In this document: piece by piece, positions 53,538-63,196 of the stretch
Layout: each line of letters begins with the position of its first letter
Position numbering within the stretch: the first letter of the stretch is position 1
Assembly: GCF_030010415.1 (NCBI RefSeq)
Contig: NZ_JASCSA010000007.1
Origin: Cobetia amphilecti
Lineage (GTDB): Bacteria > Pseudomonadota > Gammaproteobacteria > Pseudomonadales > Halomonadaceae
Length of the DNA: 64,000 nucleotides
Direction: 5' to 3' (one strand)
The notes under the pieces: model-generated
What the model saw: the letters and a program-made list of their open reading frames with translations, nothing else
The model's database searches: none
Told to the model about the DNA's origin: nothing
Made by a program: the position numbers and the translations under genes

Positions 53538-53867
53538 ATGAGTTATGTCTTCCTGGCAGTGGCCATATTGGCAGAGGTCATCGCGACTAGCGCGCTCAAG
53601 GCCTCCGAGTCCTTTTCGCGACTCGGCCCCAGCGTGATCGTGGTGGTGGGCTATGGAATCGCCTTCTATTTCCTGACGCTGGTACTGCGTGATCTGCCGC
53701 TGGGCGTGACCTATGCGGTGTGGTCCGGGCTCGGCATCGTGCTGGTCACCGTGTTCGGTGCGGTGGTCTATCGCGAGATGCCGGATCTGCCGGCCATCCT
53801 GGGGCTGGCGATGATCGTGGGCGGTGTCGCCGTCCTGCATCTGTTTTCCAGCGCCAGTCCTCATTAA
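53538..53867 (+). CDS. Small multidrug resistance (SMR) transporter, EmrE family
   Basis: A 109-residue four-helix exporter. The start MSYVFLAVAILAEVIATSAL has the essential proton/drug glutamate at residue 13, equivalent to EmrE Glu14. LPLGVTYAVWSGLGIVLV is the dimer and GxG region, and IVGGVAVLHLFS closes it. Family substrates are quaternary ammonium compounds and polyaromatic cations. It follows the PACE gene after four bases. Confidence 0.94.
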   Translation: MSYVFLAVAILAEVIATSALKASESFSRLGPSVIVVVGYGIAFYFLTLVLRDLPLGVTYAVWSGLGIVLVTVFGAVVYREMPDLPAILGLAMIVGGVAVLHLFSSASPH

Positions 53868-53934
53868 GCTAGGGGCATCACGGCGCCTCCCGGCTGTGAC
53901 ATGGATGCTCACCGACGACGTCACTGGATGCCTC

Positions 53935-55485
53935 ATGCCCCTATTTCGCACTGCACCGACCTCTGCGCGACCCTCCCGACTGTCTCCTCTGTTGCCCTTG
54001 CTGAAGGCAGCGCGCCCCGCAGCAGCAGGCAAGTCGCTGCGTTTCACGCGCTCGCTGCGCCGACTGGCCATGGCGGCCGGTGCGACGCTTGTCGTGGCGG
54101 GCCCGGCGCAGGCGGCGGGCTTTGACAACCTGACGCGACTGACTGACAAGGGCTTCATCGTCAGTGCCCAGGCGCGCATGCTCGATACCGGCGAGACGCT
54201 GGCCTCGGTCAACCCCGACCAGCAACTGACGCCGGCTTCGCTGTCCAAGCTCTATATCGCCGGTGCGGCGCTGGACCGTTTCGGCCCGCAGTACCGTTTC
54301 TCCACGCGTCTGCGCAGCACGGGCACGATCAGCGGCGGCGTCTTGACCGGTGACCTGGTGCTCGAGGGCAGCGGCGACCCGGCGCTGACCAGTGAAGAGC
54401 TGTGGCGTCTGACCGAGGAGCTGCGCTTTCGGGGCATCCGCCGCGTCGAAGGGCGCCTGTTGATCAGTCAGTGGCGCTTCGGGCCGGTGCCCTGCATCAG
54501 TACCGATCGCTGCAATGCCTCGCGGCGTTCCAGCAATGCCTATGATGCGCTGCTGTCGTCCGCGGCCAGCAACTATGCCAGTTGGTGCGTGAAGGTGATG
54601 CCGGGCGCGGGCAGTCAGGCGCCGGCGCGACTGGCCAGCTGCGACACCACCCAGCCCACCGAGATCTTCGACAACCAGGTCACCACGGTCGGCGCGGGGG
54701 GCAAGAGCGCCATCAATGCCCGCCGCACCACCAGCAACGGTCGCGATACGCTGGTCGTCACCGGCACCATCGCCGCCGACAGCCAGCCGCGCAGCATCTA
54801 CCGCGCCGTCTCCAATCCTGCGCTGTACACCGGTGAGCTGATGCGTGACATCCTGGCGCGCGCCGGGATCACGGTGACCGGCGGGGTGGACATCACCTCG
54901 ACGGCGCCGCCCTCCAGCGCCGCGCAGCTCGGTAGTGTCGAAGGCAAGCCGATGCAGGAGTTGCTGACGCGCATGCTCAACTACTCCAACAACTTCATGG
55001 CGGACCAGCTGACGCTGGCGCTGGTCGGCGGCAGTCAGGCCACCTTGCGCCAGGGCGGCGCCAAGCTCGAGACCTTCGCCAGCGCGATTCCCGGTCACGG
55101 CCCGCTGACGATGTATTCCGGCAGCGGCCTGACCTCCCAGAACCGCACCAGCGTCAGTGGGCTGGTGGCGTTGCTCGACAGCATGTATCACCGCCCGGCG
55201 CTGTTCCCCACCTTCGTGGCGGGCCTGCAGGCACCGGTCAATGGCCCGATGCGCTTCATCCGCCGTGGCAGCGAGACCTTCCGCAATCACGTGATGGTCA
55301 AGACGGGCACGCTCAACAACCCGGTGCCGGTGCGCGCTATCTCGGGATACTTCCGCACGCAAAGTGGCCGCTGGGGCGCCTTCGCGGTGATGGTCAACGG
55401 CCGGGCGGCGGTGCCTTATCTGTCCTGGCCGCAGGTGCTGGATCCGGTCGCCGAGGACCTGACCGCGATGATCGAGCGCAACTGA
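53935..55485 (+). CDS. dacB: D-alanyl-D-alanine carboxypeptidase/endopeptidase, PBP4 type
   Basis: A 516-residue periplasmic penicillin-binding protein. The SxxK motif is SLSK (102-105), SxN is in NYSNNFMADQ, and KTG is in VMVKTGTLNN. The large inserted domains between these motifs give the length typical of PBP4. A signal peptide-like stretch (RRLAMAAGATLVVAGPAQA) ends near residue 60, so the first 40 residues form an unusual extension or the true start is a later codon such as ATG 54070. It trims peptidoglycan cross-links. A clear terminator follows. Confidence 0.9.
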   Translation: MPLFRTAPTSARPSRLSPLLPLLKAARPAAAGKSLRFTRSLRRLAMAAGATLVVAGPAQAAGFDNLTRLTDKGFIVSAQARMLDTGETLASVNPDQQLTPASLSKLYIAGAALDRFGPQYRFSTRLRSTGTISGGVLTGDLVLEGSGDPALTSEELWRLTEELRFRGIRRVEGRLLISQWRFGPVPCISTDRCNASRRSSNAYDALLSSAASNYASWCVKVMPGAGSQAPARLASCDTTQPTEIFDNQVTTVGAGGKSAINARRTTSNGRDTLVVTGTIAADSQPRSIYRAVSNPALYTGELMRDILARAGITVTGGVDITSTAPPSSAAQLGSVEGKPMQELLTRMLNYSNNFMADQLTLALVGGSQATLRQGGAKLETFASAIPGHGPLTMYSGSGLTSQNRTSVSGLVALLDSMYHRPALFPTFVAGLQAPVNGPMRFIRRGSETFRNHVMVKTGTLNNPVPVRAISGYFRTQSGRWGAFAVMVNGRAAVPYLSWPQVLDPVAEDLTAMIERN

Positions 55486-55510
55486 GCTCCTGATCGCGAG
55501 CGCACGACAC

Positions 55511-55538
55511 GAAAGCCCCGCCGATTGGCGGGGCTTTC
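55511..55538 (+). terminator. Terminator after dacB
   Basis: GAAAGCCCCGCC pairs perfectly with GGCGGGGCTTTC around a GATT loop. Confidence 0.85.
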
Positions 55539-55564
55539 GTGTTCATGGCCTGAGTGACAGACAC

Positions 55565-55588
55565 AAAAAACCCCGCCCGAAGGCGGGG
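55565..55588 (-). terminator. Intrinsic terminator of acuI
   Basis: On the minus strand CCCCGCC-TTCG-GGCGGGG is followed by TTTTTT. The 200 bases between this and acuI hold a small GGCGTT/AACGCC hairpin and nothing else I can name. Confidence 0.88.
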
Positions 55589-55789
55589 TGGTCCTCCACA
55601 CGCCCGGCATGGCTGAGGGGAGGGCACTCGGGACGCTCGACAGGGCGCAACGAGATAACAAGAGCATAGCGTTGTGTGACGGCGTTGGCTAACGCCAAAA
55701 TCGCTATTGCACCGCAACAATCAAGGACTTGAAGCGTTTTTGGCGCTGCGAGGGCAAATTTTCCGTCGCGGGTCGTGCGTCGAGTGTCT

Positions 55790-56767
55790 TCAGCGCGTCG
55801 GGTCGAGCAGCACACGACCGCTGACGCGTCCGTCGATCATCGCCTCGGCGCGTTCGGCGAGGCTTTCCAGGCCGACCGTCTCGAGCTGCATCTGGGCGTG
55901 CATCTCGTCCGGCAGGTCGGCCAGACGCTGCCAGACCTTTTGACGGCGTTCGGCATTGATCATGACGCTATCGACGCCCAGCAACGAGACACCGCGCAGG
56001 ATGAACGGCATCACGCTGGTGGGCAGGTCGGCGCCCGCCGCGAGGCCCACGGCCGCCACCTTGCCATCGTAATTCATCTGCGCCAGCAGATTGGCCAGCA
56101 CCTGGCCACCGGCGGTATCCACGGCGCCTGCCCAGCGGCTCTTTTCCAGCGGACGGCCCTTGTCCTCGAAATCACTGCGCAGATGGACCTCGCTCGCGCC
56201 CAGTGACTCGAGCCATTCGCGCTGCTCGGCCTTGCCGCTGACCGCGTGAACCTCGAAACCTTGTCTGGCCAGCATCTGCACGGCCCAGCTGCCGACCCCG
56301 CCGGTGGCGCCGGTGACGATCACCGGGCCCTGCTCGGGCGTCAGGCCGGCCTCCTCGAGACGCATCACGCACAGCATGGCGGTCAGGCCGGCGGTGCCGA
56401 AGGCCATGGCCTGCTCGGCGCTCAGATTGGCGGGGCGCTTGACCAGCCACTCGGGCTTGACGCGCATGCGCTCGGCCAGGCCGCCCCAATGGCGCTCGCC
56501 CACGCCCCAGCCGGTCAGGAGGACCTCATCGCCCGGCTGATAGTCCGGCGAGTCGGAAGCCTCGACGCGTCCCGCGAAATCGATGCCCGGCACGAAGGGC
56601 AGCTCGCGAACGATCTTGCCACGGCCGGTGATGGCCAGCGCGTCCTTGTAGTTGAGCCCGGAACGCTCGATGGCCACCGTGACAGGCAGGTCAGGTAGCT
56701 GATCGTCGGAAAGGTCGACGACTCGGGCGCGAGGTGTCTCTTCGTGCAGCATCAGTGCGCGGGACAT
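55790..56767 (-). CDS. acuI: Acrylyl-CoA reductase AcuI (YhdH family)
   Basis: A 325-residue NADPH-dependent reductase of the medium-chain dehydrogenase family. RSGLNYKDALAITGRGKIV and FVPGIDFAGRV open the catalytic domain, and the cofactor site is in VIVTGATGGVGSWAVQML. The family turns toxic acryloyl-CoA into propionyl-CoA, the last step in breaking down DMSP-derived acrylate in marine bacteria; it also occurs alone (YhdH) in E. coli. No dddD, dddL or acuN-K partner is nearby. Confidence 0.92.
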   Translation of the reverse strand: MSRALMLHEETPRARVVDLSDDQLPDLPVTVAIERSGLNYKDALAITGRGKIVRELPFVPGIDFAGRVEASDSPDYQPGDEVLLTGWGVGERHWGGLAERMRVKPEWLVKRPANLSAEQAMAFGTAGLTAMLCVMRLEEAGLTPEQGPVIVTGATGGVGSWAVQMLARQGFEVHAVSGKAEQREWLESLGASEVHLRSDFEDKGRPLEKSRWAGAVDTAGGQVLANLLAQMNYDGKVAAVGLAAGADLPTSVMPFILRGVSLLGVDSVMINAERRQKVWQRLADLPDEMHAQMQLETVGLESLAERAEAMIDGRVSGRVLLDPTR

Positions 56768-56917
56768 GGCTGTCTCCTTGTGGATGGCGTTGGTGTTGGC
56801 GGTCTTCCTGCTTGAAGGGTGTCACGGCGTCTGATCGAGACGCGTCATCTCACAGTGCCTGCAAGCGACGCTGTGGGGAAGCCTCGCGATATCGACATTG
56901 GGATGAGGCTGACGCAA

Positions 56918-56949
56918 CCGGGGCCAGCCGGAGGTGCGGCTGGCCCCGG
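56918..56949 (-). terminator. Hairpin downstream of nhaB
   Basis: A 13-bp stem, CCGGGGCCAGCCG with CGGCTGGCCCCGG, and a 6-base loop. It lies 17 bases past the nhaB stop. Weak U-tract. Confidence 0.6.
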
Positions 56950-56965
56950 GAACAGGAGGCGCTGA

Positions 56966-58498
56966 CTAGATGAAGCTGCGCACGGTGGCCAGCCCGACCA
57001 GCGTCATCAGCACCGTGTAGGGCAGCGCCATCCACACCATGCGCCCGTAGGAGAGCCTGACCAGTGGCGCGATGGCGGAGGTGAGCAGAAAGAGGAACGC
57101 CGCCTGGCCGTTGGGGGTCGCAACGCTGGGCAGGTTGGTGCCGGTGTTCACCGCGACCGCCAGCGCATGGAAGTGCTCGCGGCTGATATTGCCGGCCACG
57201 AACTCGTTCTTGACCTGGGTGATGTACACCGTGGCCACGAAGACATTGTCCGAGATGGCCGAGAGCAGCCCGTTGGCCAGAAACAGCGCGCCGGCCTGTT
57301 CCTCGATGGGCAGACTCAGTACCCATTGGATGAACGGCTGGAACAGATGCTGCTCGTGGATGACCGCGACGATGGTGAAGAACACCACCAGCAGCGAGGT
57401 GAAGGGCAGCGATTCCTGGAAGGCGCGGCCGATCTGGTGCTCATCGGTGATGCCATTGCCGGCGGTCAGCAGGATGATCACCGCCAGCCCGATCAGCCCG
57501 ACCTCTGCCATGTGCAGTGCCAGCGCCAGTACCAGCAGCACGGCCACCACGGCCTGCACGATCAGCGCGGCGCGTTCCCGCGGCGTGCGCCGTGAATCCT
57601 GATGATGATCATAATCCTCGAGAATGCGTCGTACGCTGGCAGGCAGGCGCTGGCCGTAGCCGAACCAGCGGCCACGCTCCAGCAGCACGCACAGGGCGAG
57701 TCCGGCGAAGAAGGTCGGCACGGTGACCGGCGCCATGGCGAGGAAGAAGTCGATGAAGTCCCATTCGGCGGCCTTGGCGATCACCAGATTCTGCGGCTCG
57801 CCGATCATGGTGCTGACGCCTCCCAGCGCGGTCCCCACCGCGCCATGCATCAGCAGCGAGCGCAGAAAGCCGCGGAAATCCTCGAGGTCTTCACTGTGTA
57901 CGGCCTCGACGCTGACATCGTTGGCATGGTCATGCTGGGTATCGAAATGCTTGCCCGAGGCCACCTTGTGATAGACGGAGTAGAAGCCCACCGCGATGCC
58001 GATGATCACCGCCGTCACCGTCAAGGCGTCGAGAAAGGCGGACAGCAGGGCGCTGGAGAGACAGAACATCAGCGACAGCCAGGTCTTGGAGCGCACGCCG
58101 AGGATGATCTTGGTGAAGGCATACAGCAGCAGCGGCTTCATGAAGTAGATGCCGGCCACCATGAACATCAGCAGCAGGATCACCGGCAGGTTGCGCTCCA
58201 TCTCCTGCATGATGGCCTCCGGCGAGGCCATGCCGATGACGACGGCCTCCAGCGCCAGCAGACCGCCCGGCTGGAGGGGATAGCACTTGAGCGCCATCGC
58301 CAGCGTGAAGATGAATTCCCCCAGCAGCAGCCAGCCGACGATCACGCCACCTTGCGGGCCGCTGAACCACAGCAGCAGCGGATTGGTGATCAGAAACAGG
58401 CACATCAGCTGCTTGTACCAGCGTGGCGACTGGCCGAGGAAGTTGCGCGCCAGTCCGCGGCTGAGCGTCTGGCGTGTGTCGTGTGATAGCGAAGGCAT
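56966..58498 (-). CDS. nhaB: Na+/H+ antiporter NhaB
   Basis: A 510-residue inner-membrane antiporter that expels Na+ in exchange for protons. LARNFLGQSPRWYKQLMCLF starts the conserved part, and LSAFLDALTVTAVIIGIAVG, GTALGGVSTMIGEPQNL and NTGTNLPSVATPNGQAAFLF are the signature blocks. About twelve hydrophobic segments. I chose ATG 58498 (MPSLSHD), which gives a family-length protein; the longer frame to 58795 overlaps dgkA on the other strand and adds 99 unrelated residues. The sequence corresponds to NhaB rather than NhaD. Confidence 0.96.
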   Translation of the reverse strand: MPSLSHDTRQTLSRGLARNFLGQSPRWYKQLMCLFLITNPLLLWFSGPQGGVIVGWLLLGEFIFTLAMALKCYPLQPGGLLALEAVVIGMASPEAIMQEMERNLPVILLLMFMVAGIYFMKPLLLYAFTKIILGVRSKTWLSLMFCLSSALLSAFLDALTVTAVIIGIAVGFYSVYHKVASGKHFDTQHDHANDVSVEAVHSEDLEDFRGFLRSLLMHGAVGTALGGVSTMIGEPQNLVIAKAAEWDFIDFFLAMAPVTVPTFFAGLALCVLLERGRWFGYGQRLPASVRRILEDYDHHQDSRRTPRERAALIVQAVVAVLLVLALALHMAEVGLIGLAVIILLTAGNGITDEHQIGRAFQESLPFTSLLVVFFTIVAVIHEQHLFQPFIQWVLSLPIEEQAGALFLANGLLSAISDNVFVATVYITQVKNEFVAGNISREHFHALAVAVNTGTNLPSVATPNGQAAFLFLLTSAIAPLVRLSYGRMVWMALPYTVLMTLVGLATVRSFI

Positions 58499-58785
58499 GG
58501 GCAGTTCCCGGCGTTGATTTGTTGTTGTTGGAGGACGGGATCGGCAATGCCGCTTCAGCGCGTGCTTTGCTATCATCGCCGCCGTCATCGAGCGCCTGGC
58601 GGTATTAGAGCACGCCCGTCGATGAGGTCTCGGGTAGCCTTTGGTCGTGAAAATCGCGCAGGCAGCGCTGCGCTGTCGCTGGCCGGTGTGCTGCGAGCTC
58701 TCCCGAGGCGTGTTGCTGGCAGACGTCGTCCGATTGAAAGATCGGCCTTTGCAGCCTCCGTGCTGCTTCTGTACGAGACCCGAAG

Positions 58786-59157
58786 ATGAAATCACGGCAT
58801 ACCGGCTTGACCCACCTCAAGCATTCCGCGCGTTACTCGCTCAAGGGCCTCAAGGCCGCCTGGAGCAACGAAGAGGCCTTCCGCCAGGAGATCGTGCTGT
58901 GCGCCTTGCTGCTGCCGTTTGCCTGGTGGATTGGCGACTCGCATGTCGAGTGGCTGCTGCTGGTCGGCTCCACGCTGATCGTGCTGATGGTCGAACTGCT
59001 CAACTCGGCGGTGGAATCCGCGATTGACCGCATCGGCCCGGAATTCCATGAGCTGTCCGGGCGCGCCAAGGACATGGGCTCGGCGGCGGTGATGATCAGC
59101 CTGATCTTCGCTGGCCTGACCTGGGGCACCTTGCTCTACGACAAGCTGTTCGGCTGA
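58786..59157 (+). CDS. dgkA: Diacylglycerol kinase
   Basis: A 123-residue trimeric membrane kinase that recycles diacylglycerol to phosphatidic acid. It has three membrane segments. AWSNEEAFRQEIVLCALLLP contains the conserved Glu, and ELLNSAVESAIDRIGPEFHELSGRAKDMGSAAV (given here in two parts: positions 70-84 and 85-102) carries the active-site residues. It is divergent from nhaB across 287 bases with no further gene. Confidence 0.96.
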   Translation: MKSRHTGLTHLKHSARYSLKGLKAAWSNEEAFRQEIVLCALLLPFAWWIGDSHVEWLLLVGSTLIVLMVELLNSAVESAIDRIGPEFHELSGRAKDMGSAAVMISLIFAGLTWGTLLYDKLFG

Positions 59158-59259
59158 GCGACCAAGCCACGACCACATCAATGAAAGGGGGCGGCGGGCA
59201 GGCCGTGTCATGTGCCTGCGGCCTCCGTTATGCTGAGGGCTGGATCGAAGGAGACGACC

Positions 59260-62200
59260 ATGCCCCAGCCATCCCCCGCGCAGTCCCGCCCACTGTTGCC
59301 CGCTGATTTCCTTGCGCCGTCATCGCTGCTGGCCGAGCAGTCGGCTGACAGCCGTGCCACGCTCGAGAGCGCCCTGCACGCAGCCCAGGAGCGTCTCGAA
59401 GAGAGCCTGACCCAGGCTGAGAACCTCAGCGAGATGCGTGGCGATGACAGCTCACCGCTTGCGACCTTTCTGGCCCTCGATGAGCGTCAGCGCAGCCAGC
59501 TGGGACGTCTGATCACGCTTTCCGACTTCGCGCTGGAGACGTTGTGCCGCCGCCCTGAACTGCTGTCCGAGCTGCTCGAGAGTGGCGAGCTGGAGCGCGC
59601 CTTGCCGGTCGCCCAGCTCACTGAGTGCCTCGCCGCCGGCCTCGCCAGCGCCGAAGATGAGAAGGCGATGCAGCAGGTGCTGCGGCGCTTCCGCCAGCTG
59701 CGCATGCTGGGCATCGTGTGGCGCGACCTCAACGGCGCCGACATGTGGCAGACCGCGGCGGCGGTCTCGCACCTCGCCGAAGTCACTCTCGAGGGCGCGC
59801 TTGGCTGGTTGGAAGCCTCGCTTGAGCCGCGTTATGGCCGCCCCGCGCCGGACCGCTTCGGCGAGCCGCAGCGGCTGGTGGTGCTCGGCATGGGCAAGCT
59901 GGGCGCCGGCGAGCTCAACCTCTCCTCCGATATCGATCTGATCTTCGCCTTCCCCGACAAGGGCGAGACATCGGGCGGTCGCAAGTCATTGGATCATCAG
60001 GAATATTTCACGCGTCTCGGCCAGAAGCTGATTGCCGCACTGGACGCGATGACCGCCGATGGCTTCGTGTTCCGCGTCGACATGCGGCTGCGTCCGCTGG
60101 GGGACGGCGGGCCACTGGTCGGCAGTTTCTCGATGCTGGCCAGCTACTATCAGGATCAGGGCCGCGAATGGGAGCGTTACGCGATGCTCAAGGCGCGCCC
60201 GGTAGCGGGCAGCGTCGCTGCCGGCGAGCGCCTGATCGCGCACCTGCGGCCCTTCGTCTATCGCAAGTATCTGGACTTTGGCGCCATCGAGTCGCTGCGC
60301 GAGATGAAGGCGATGATCAATCGCGAGGTCAAGCGGCGCGGGCTGTCCGACAACATCAAGCTCGGCTCCGGCGGCATTCGCGAGGTGGAGTTCGTCGCCC
60401 AGGCCTTCCAGCTGATTCGGGGCGGGCGTGAGTCGGAATTGCAGGTCACTTCACTCAAGCAGGCCTTTGCGCGCCTGCCAGCCCTGGGCTTGCTGCCGCA
60501 GGCGGTGGTGGATGAGCTGGTGCCGGATTACGTCTTCCTGCGCGATCTTGAGCACGCCCTGCAGGCGCAGGCCGACCGCCAGACCCAGACATTGCCGCTG
60601 GACCCGCTGGGCCGCGAGCGCCTCGCTCTGGCCATGAAGCTGCCCGATTGGGAGGCGCTCACCGCGCGTCTGGAAGAGGTGCGTACGCGCATCCGCCATC
60701 ATTTCGACAACGTGATCGCCGCGCCGGAAGACGACGAGGCCGGGCAGGGCGAAGGCCAGCAGGCGCTGGATGAGTGGCGAGCACTGTGGCGTGGCGAGCT
60801 GACGGCCGAGGAGGGCGAGGCACTGCTCGCCGAGAGCGGCTTCGAGAGTGCCGCCGAGAGCTTCCGGCGTCTCGACAGCCTGCGGCGGTCACGTGCGGTG
60901 CAGGGCATGCAGCGCATCGGCTTTGATCGTCTCGATGCGCTGATGCCGCCATTGCTGCAGGCGCTGGGCTCGGCGGCGGGCGACCCCGAGAAGCCCGGCG
61001 AGCACGATGCCAGCCGAGTGCTGGAGCGCGTGTTGCCGCTGATCGAGGCGGTACTGCGCCGGACGGCCTATCTGGCGCTGCTGCGCGAGAATCCGGATGC
61101 GCTGGCGCAGTTGATGCGCCTGTGTGCGGCCAGCCCGTGGATCGCCGAACAGCTGGCGCGCTATCCGGTGCTGCTCGATGAGTTGCTCCACCCGCATAAT
61201 CTGTACTCACCCGCCGACAAGACGCGTCTCGCCGATGAGCTGCGCACCGCACTGTCGCGCATTCCCGAAGATGATGAAGAGGCGTTGCTCGAGGCCTTGC
61301 GGGTGTTCCGCCACGCCCAGGTGCTGCACGTGGCGGCCTCCGATATCGCCGGTGCCCGCCCGCTGATGAAGGTCAGCGACTATCTGACCTTCATCGCTGA
61401 GGTGGTGCTGGAACAGGTGCTGGCGATGGCGTGGAAGACCCTGACCCGCAAGCATGGCTTCCCCATCGGGCGCGATGGCCAGCCGATCACCGGCGACAGC
61501 CTGAGTGGCAGCTTCGTGATCGTCGGCTACGGCAAGCTGGGTGGCATCGAGCTGGGCTATGGCTCGGATCTGGATCTCGTCTTCCTGCATGATGCGGCCA
61601 GCAAGGGCCAGACGGATGGCCCGCGGCCGCTGGACAACCCGCTGTTCTTCACGCGTCTGGGGCAGCGCATCATTCACCTGCTGACGGCGGTGACGCCGGC
61701 CGGTGCGCTCTACGAGGTCGACATGCGCCTGCGCCCGTCGGGCAATTCGGGGCTGCTGGTCTCGAGTCTGGCGGCCTTCCGGGACTATCAGCTCACGCAA
61801 GCCTGGACCTGGGAGCATCAGGCGCTGGTGCGCGCGCGGGCCGTGGCGGGTGACCCGGCGCTGGCGCTGGCCTTCGAGGAGGTGCGCCGTGAGGTGCTCG
61901 GTCAGCAGCGGGACGAGAAGGCGCTGCGTCAGGAGGTGATCGCCATGCGCCACAAGATGCGTGATCACCTGGGCAGCAGCGCCAAGGACCGCGAGGCCGG
62001 CCAGTTCCATCTCAAGCAGGATGCCGGCGGCATCGTCGACATCGAGTTTCTCGCCCAGTACTGCGTGCTGGCGCTGAGTCATCAGGTGCCTGCTCTGCTC
62101 GAGTGGAGCGACAACATGCGACTGCTGGAAACCCTCGAGTCCTGCGGACGGCTGCCGGGCGAGCAGGCCGGTGAGCTGCGCGAGGCCTATCTGGCCTATC

Positions 62201-62349
62201 GCGATGTCAGCCATCGCCTGGCGCTGGAGAAGCACGGCAGCCTGATGCGGCTGGAGCAGCACCCGGTGATTGCCGCCCACCGTGAACGGGTCATCACCCT
62301 CTGGCAGGCACTGCTGGGCGAAGATCAGGTCAGTCACGAGGAAGTTTAA
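59260..62349 (+). CDS. glnE: Glutamine synthetase adenylyltransferase/deadenylylase
   Basis: A 1029-residue bifunctional enzyme that adenylylates glutamine synthetase when nitrogen is plentiful and reverses this when it is scarce. Two nucleotidyltransferase domains are visible: GMGKLGAGELNLSSDIDLIF near residue 208 and GYGKLGGIELGYGSDLDLVF near residue 754, linked by a helical middle region that interacts with PII. AAGGAG at 59248-59253 fixes ATG 59260. It complements gltBD in nitrogen assimilation. It is slightly longer than the E. coli protein (946). Confidence 0.97.
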   Translation: MPQPSPAQSRPLLPADFLAPSSLLAEQSADSRATLESALHAAQERLEESLTQAENLSEMRGDDSSPLATFLALDERQRSQLGRLITLSDFALETLCRRPELLSELLESGELERALPVAQLTECLAAGLASAEDEKAMQQVLRRFRQLRMLGIVWRDLNGADMWQTAAAVSHLAEVTLEGALGWLEASLEPRYGRPAPDRFGEPQRLVVLGMGKLGAGELNLSSDIDLIFAFPDKGETSGGRKSLDHQEYFTRLGQKLIAALDAMTADGFVFRVDMRLRPLGDGGPLVGSFSMLASYYQDQGREWERYAMLKARPVAGSVAAGERLIAHLRPFVYRKYLDFGAIESLREMKAMINREVKRRGLSDNIKLGSGGIREVEFVAQAFQLIRGGRESELQVTSLKQAFARLPALGLLPQAVVDELVPDYVFLRDLEHALQAQADRQTQTLPLDPLGRERLALAMKLPDWEALTARLEEVRTRIRHHFDNVIAAPEDDEAGQGEGQQALDEWRALWRGELTAEEGEALLAESGFESAAESFRRLDSLRRSRAVQGMQRIGFDRLDALMPPLLQALGSAAGDPEKPGEHDASRVLERVLPLIEAVLRRTAYLALLRENPDALAQLMRLCAASPWIAEQLARYPVLLDELLHPHNLYSPADKTRLADELRTALSRIPEDDEEALLEALRVFRHAQVLHVAASDIAGARPLMKVSDYLTFIAEVVLEQVLAMAWKTLTRKHGFPIGRDGQPITGDSLSGSFVIVGYGKLGGIELGYGSDLDLVFLHDAASKGQTDGPRPLDNPLFFTRLGQRIIHLLTAVTPAGALYEVDMRLRPSGNSGLLVSSLAAFRDYQLTQAWTWEHQALVRARAVAGDPALALAFEEVRREVLGQQRDEKALRQEVIAMRHKMRDHLGSSAKDREAGQFHLKQDAGGIVDIEFLAQYCVLALSHQVPALLEWSDNMRLLETLESCGRLPGEQAGELREAYLAYRDVSHRLALEKHGSLMRLEQHPVIAAHRERVITLWQALLGEDQVSHEEV

Positions 62350-62428
62350 CGCCAAATCAATGCTCGCAATCCCCTGTCGCTGTCCCCAAGAAAGGGTGCA
62401 CCAGACAACGTTGACAGGGGAGGTCAGC

Positions 62429-63196
62429 ATGATGGAGTGGATTGCGAATCACTCGAAAACCATCTCGGCGATTGCCAGTATCGGCTCGTTCTTCATCTGG
62501 CTGGTCTACGCGCAGCTGCTGTATCACAACTTCCGTCGCCAGCGTCGCCCGCGGGTGCTGATCAATCGCGGCAAGTCCAAGGGTATCGACAGTCTGTGCA
62601 TCGTCAGCAACATGAGTGCCGAATCGATCTTTATCGAGCACATCATCGCCCGTCTGGATACCAGTCATGGCAGCCTGCTGATGGATGTCACCGAGTTCGA
62701 ACGCAGCTATCAGGAAGGTGACGAGCAGCGCAAGGATGCGCAGGACGATGACAGCGAACAGCCCGCGCAGGAGGCTTCCAGCAGCAGTGAATGGCGTATC
62801 TCCGATACCACGCGTCAGGGGCCGCTGGGCTCGGGCGACTTCCTGCATATCGGGACTTTCTCTGAAGTCATCGAGCGCATGGCGCGCCGCAATGGCATCT
62901 CGCTCGATGGTCACTGGCCCAGCAATGAGCAGCTGGAATTCCAGCGCCTGACGCTGAGCATCATCGGCATCTACGGCAGTGAGGACCATCCGATCGGTGT
63001 CGAGCGTGCCTTCCGCCTGCACGATGCCAATGGAGAATGTGCGCTGGTGCCGGAACGCTGGGATTCCAATCGCCTGTCATCACGCAGACAGCGTCACAAG
63101 TTGCGCAAGCTTTTGAATCGCATCAGTGGGGAGGACATCAGCGAGCAGTCCACCTTCCAGCCCCCGAGTGACGAGGAGTCGCGCAACAAGGCTTGA
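62429..63196 (+). CDS. Membrane-anchored protein of unknown function
   Basis: A 255-residue protein with one N-terminal membrane segment at about 10-32 (TISAIASIGSFFIWLVYAQL). The rest is polar, with an acidic low-complexity stretch at about 90-125 (EGDEQRKDAQDDDSEQPAQE) and a basic C-terminal region (RRQRHKLRKLLNRI). GGGGAGG with good spacing precedes the tandem ATGs at 62429 and 62432. No recognisable domain. It follows glnE after 79 bases and precedes a K+ channel gene. Confidence 0.65.
   Translation: MMEWIANHSKTISAIASIGSFFIWLVYAQLLYHNFRRQRRPRVLINRGKSKGIDSLCIVSNMSAESIFIEHIIARLDTSHGSLLMDVTEFERSYQEGDEQRKDAQDDDSEQPAQEASSSSEWRISDTTRQGPLGSGDFLHIGTFSEVIERMARRNGISLDGHWPSNEQLEFQRLTLSIIGIYGSEDHPIGVERAFRLHDANGECALVPERWDSNRLSSRRQRHKLRKLLNRISGEDISEQSTFQPPSDEESRNKA

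Noticed and set aside
56966..58795. A 609-residue version of NhaB with a 99-residue N-terminal extension
   Set aside because: The extra part is antisense to the start of dgkA, is Arg/Ser/Thr-rich and does not belong to the family. ATG 58498 gives the normal protein.
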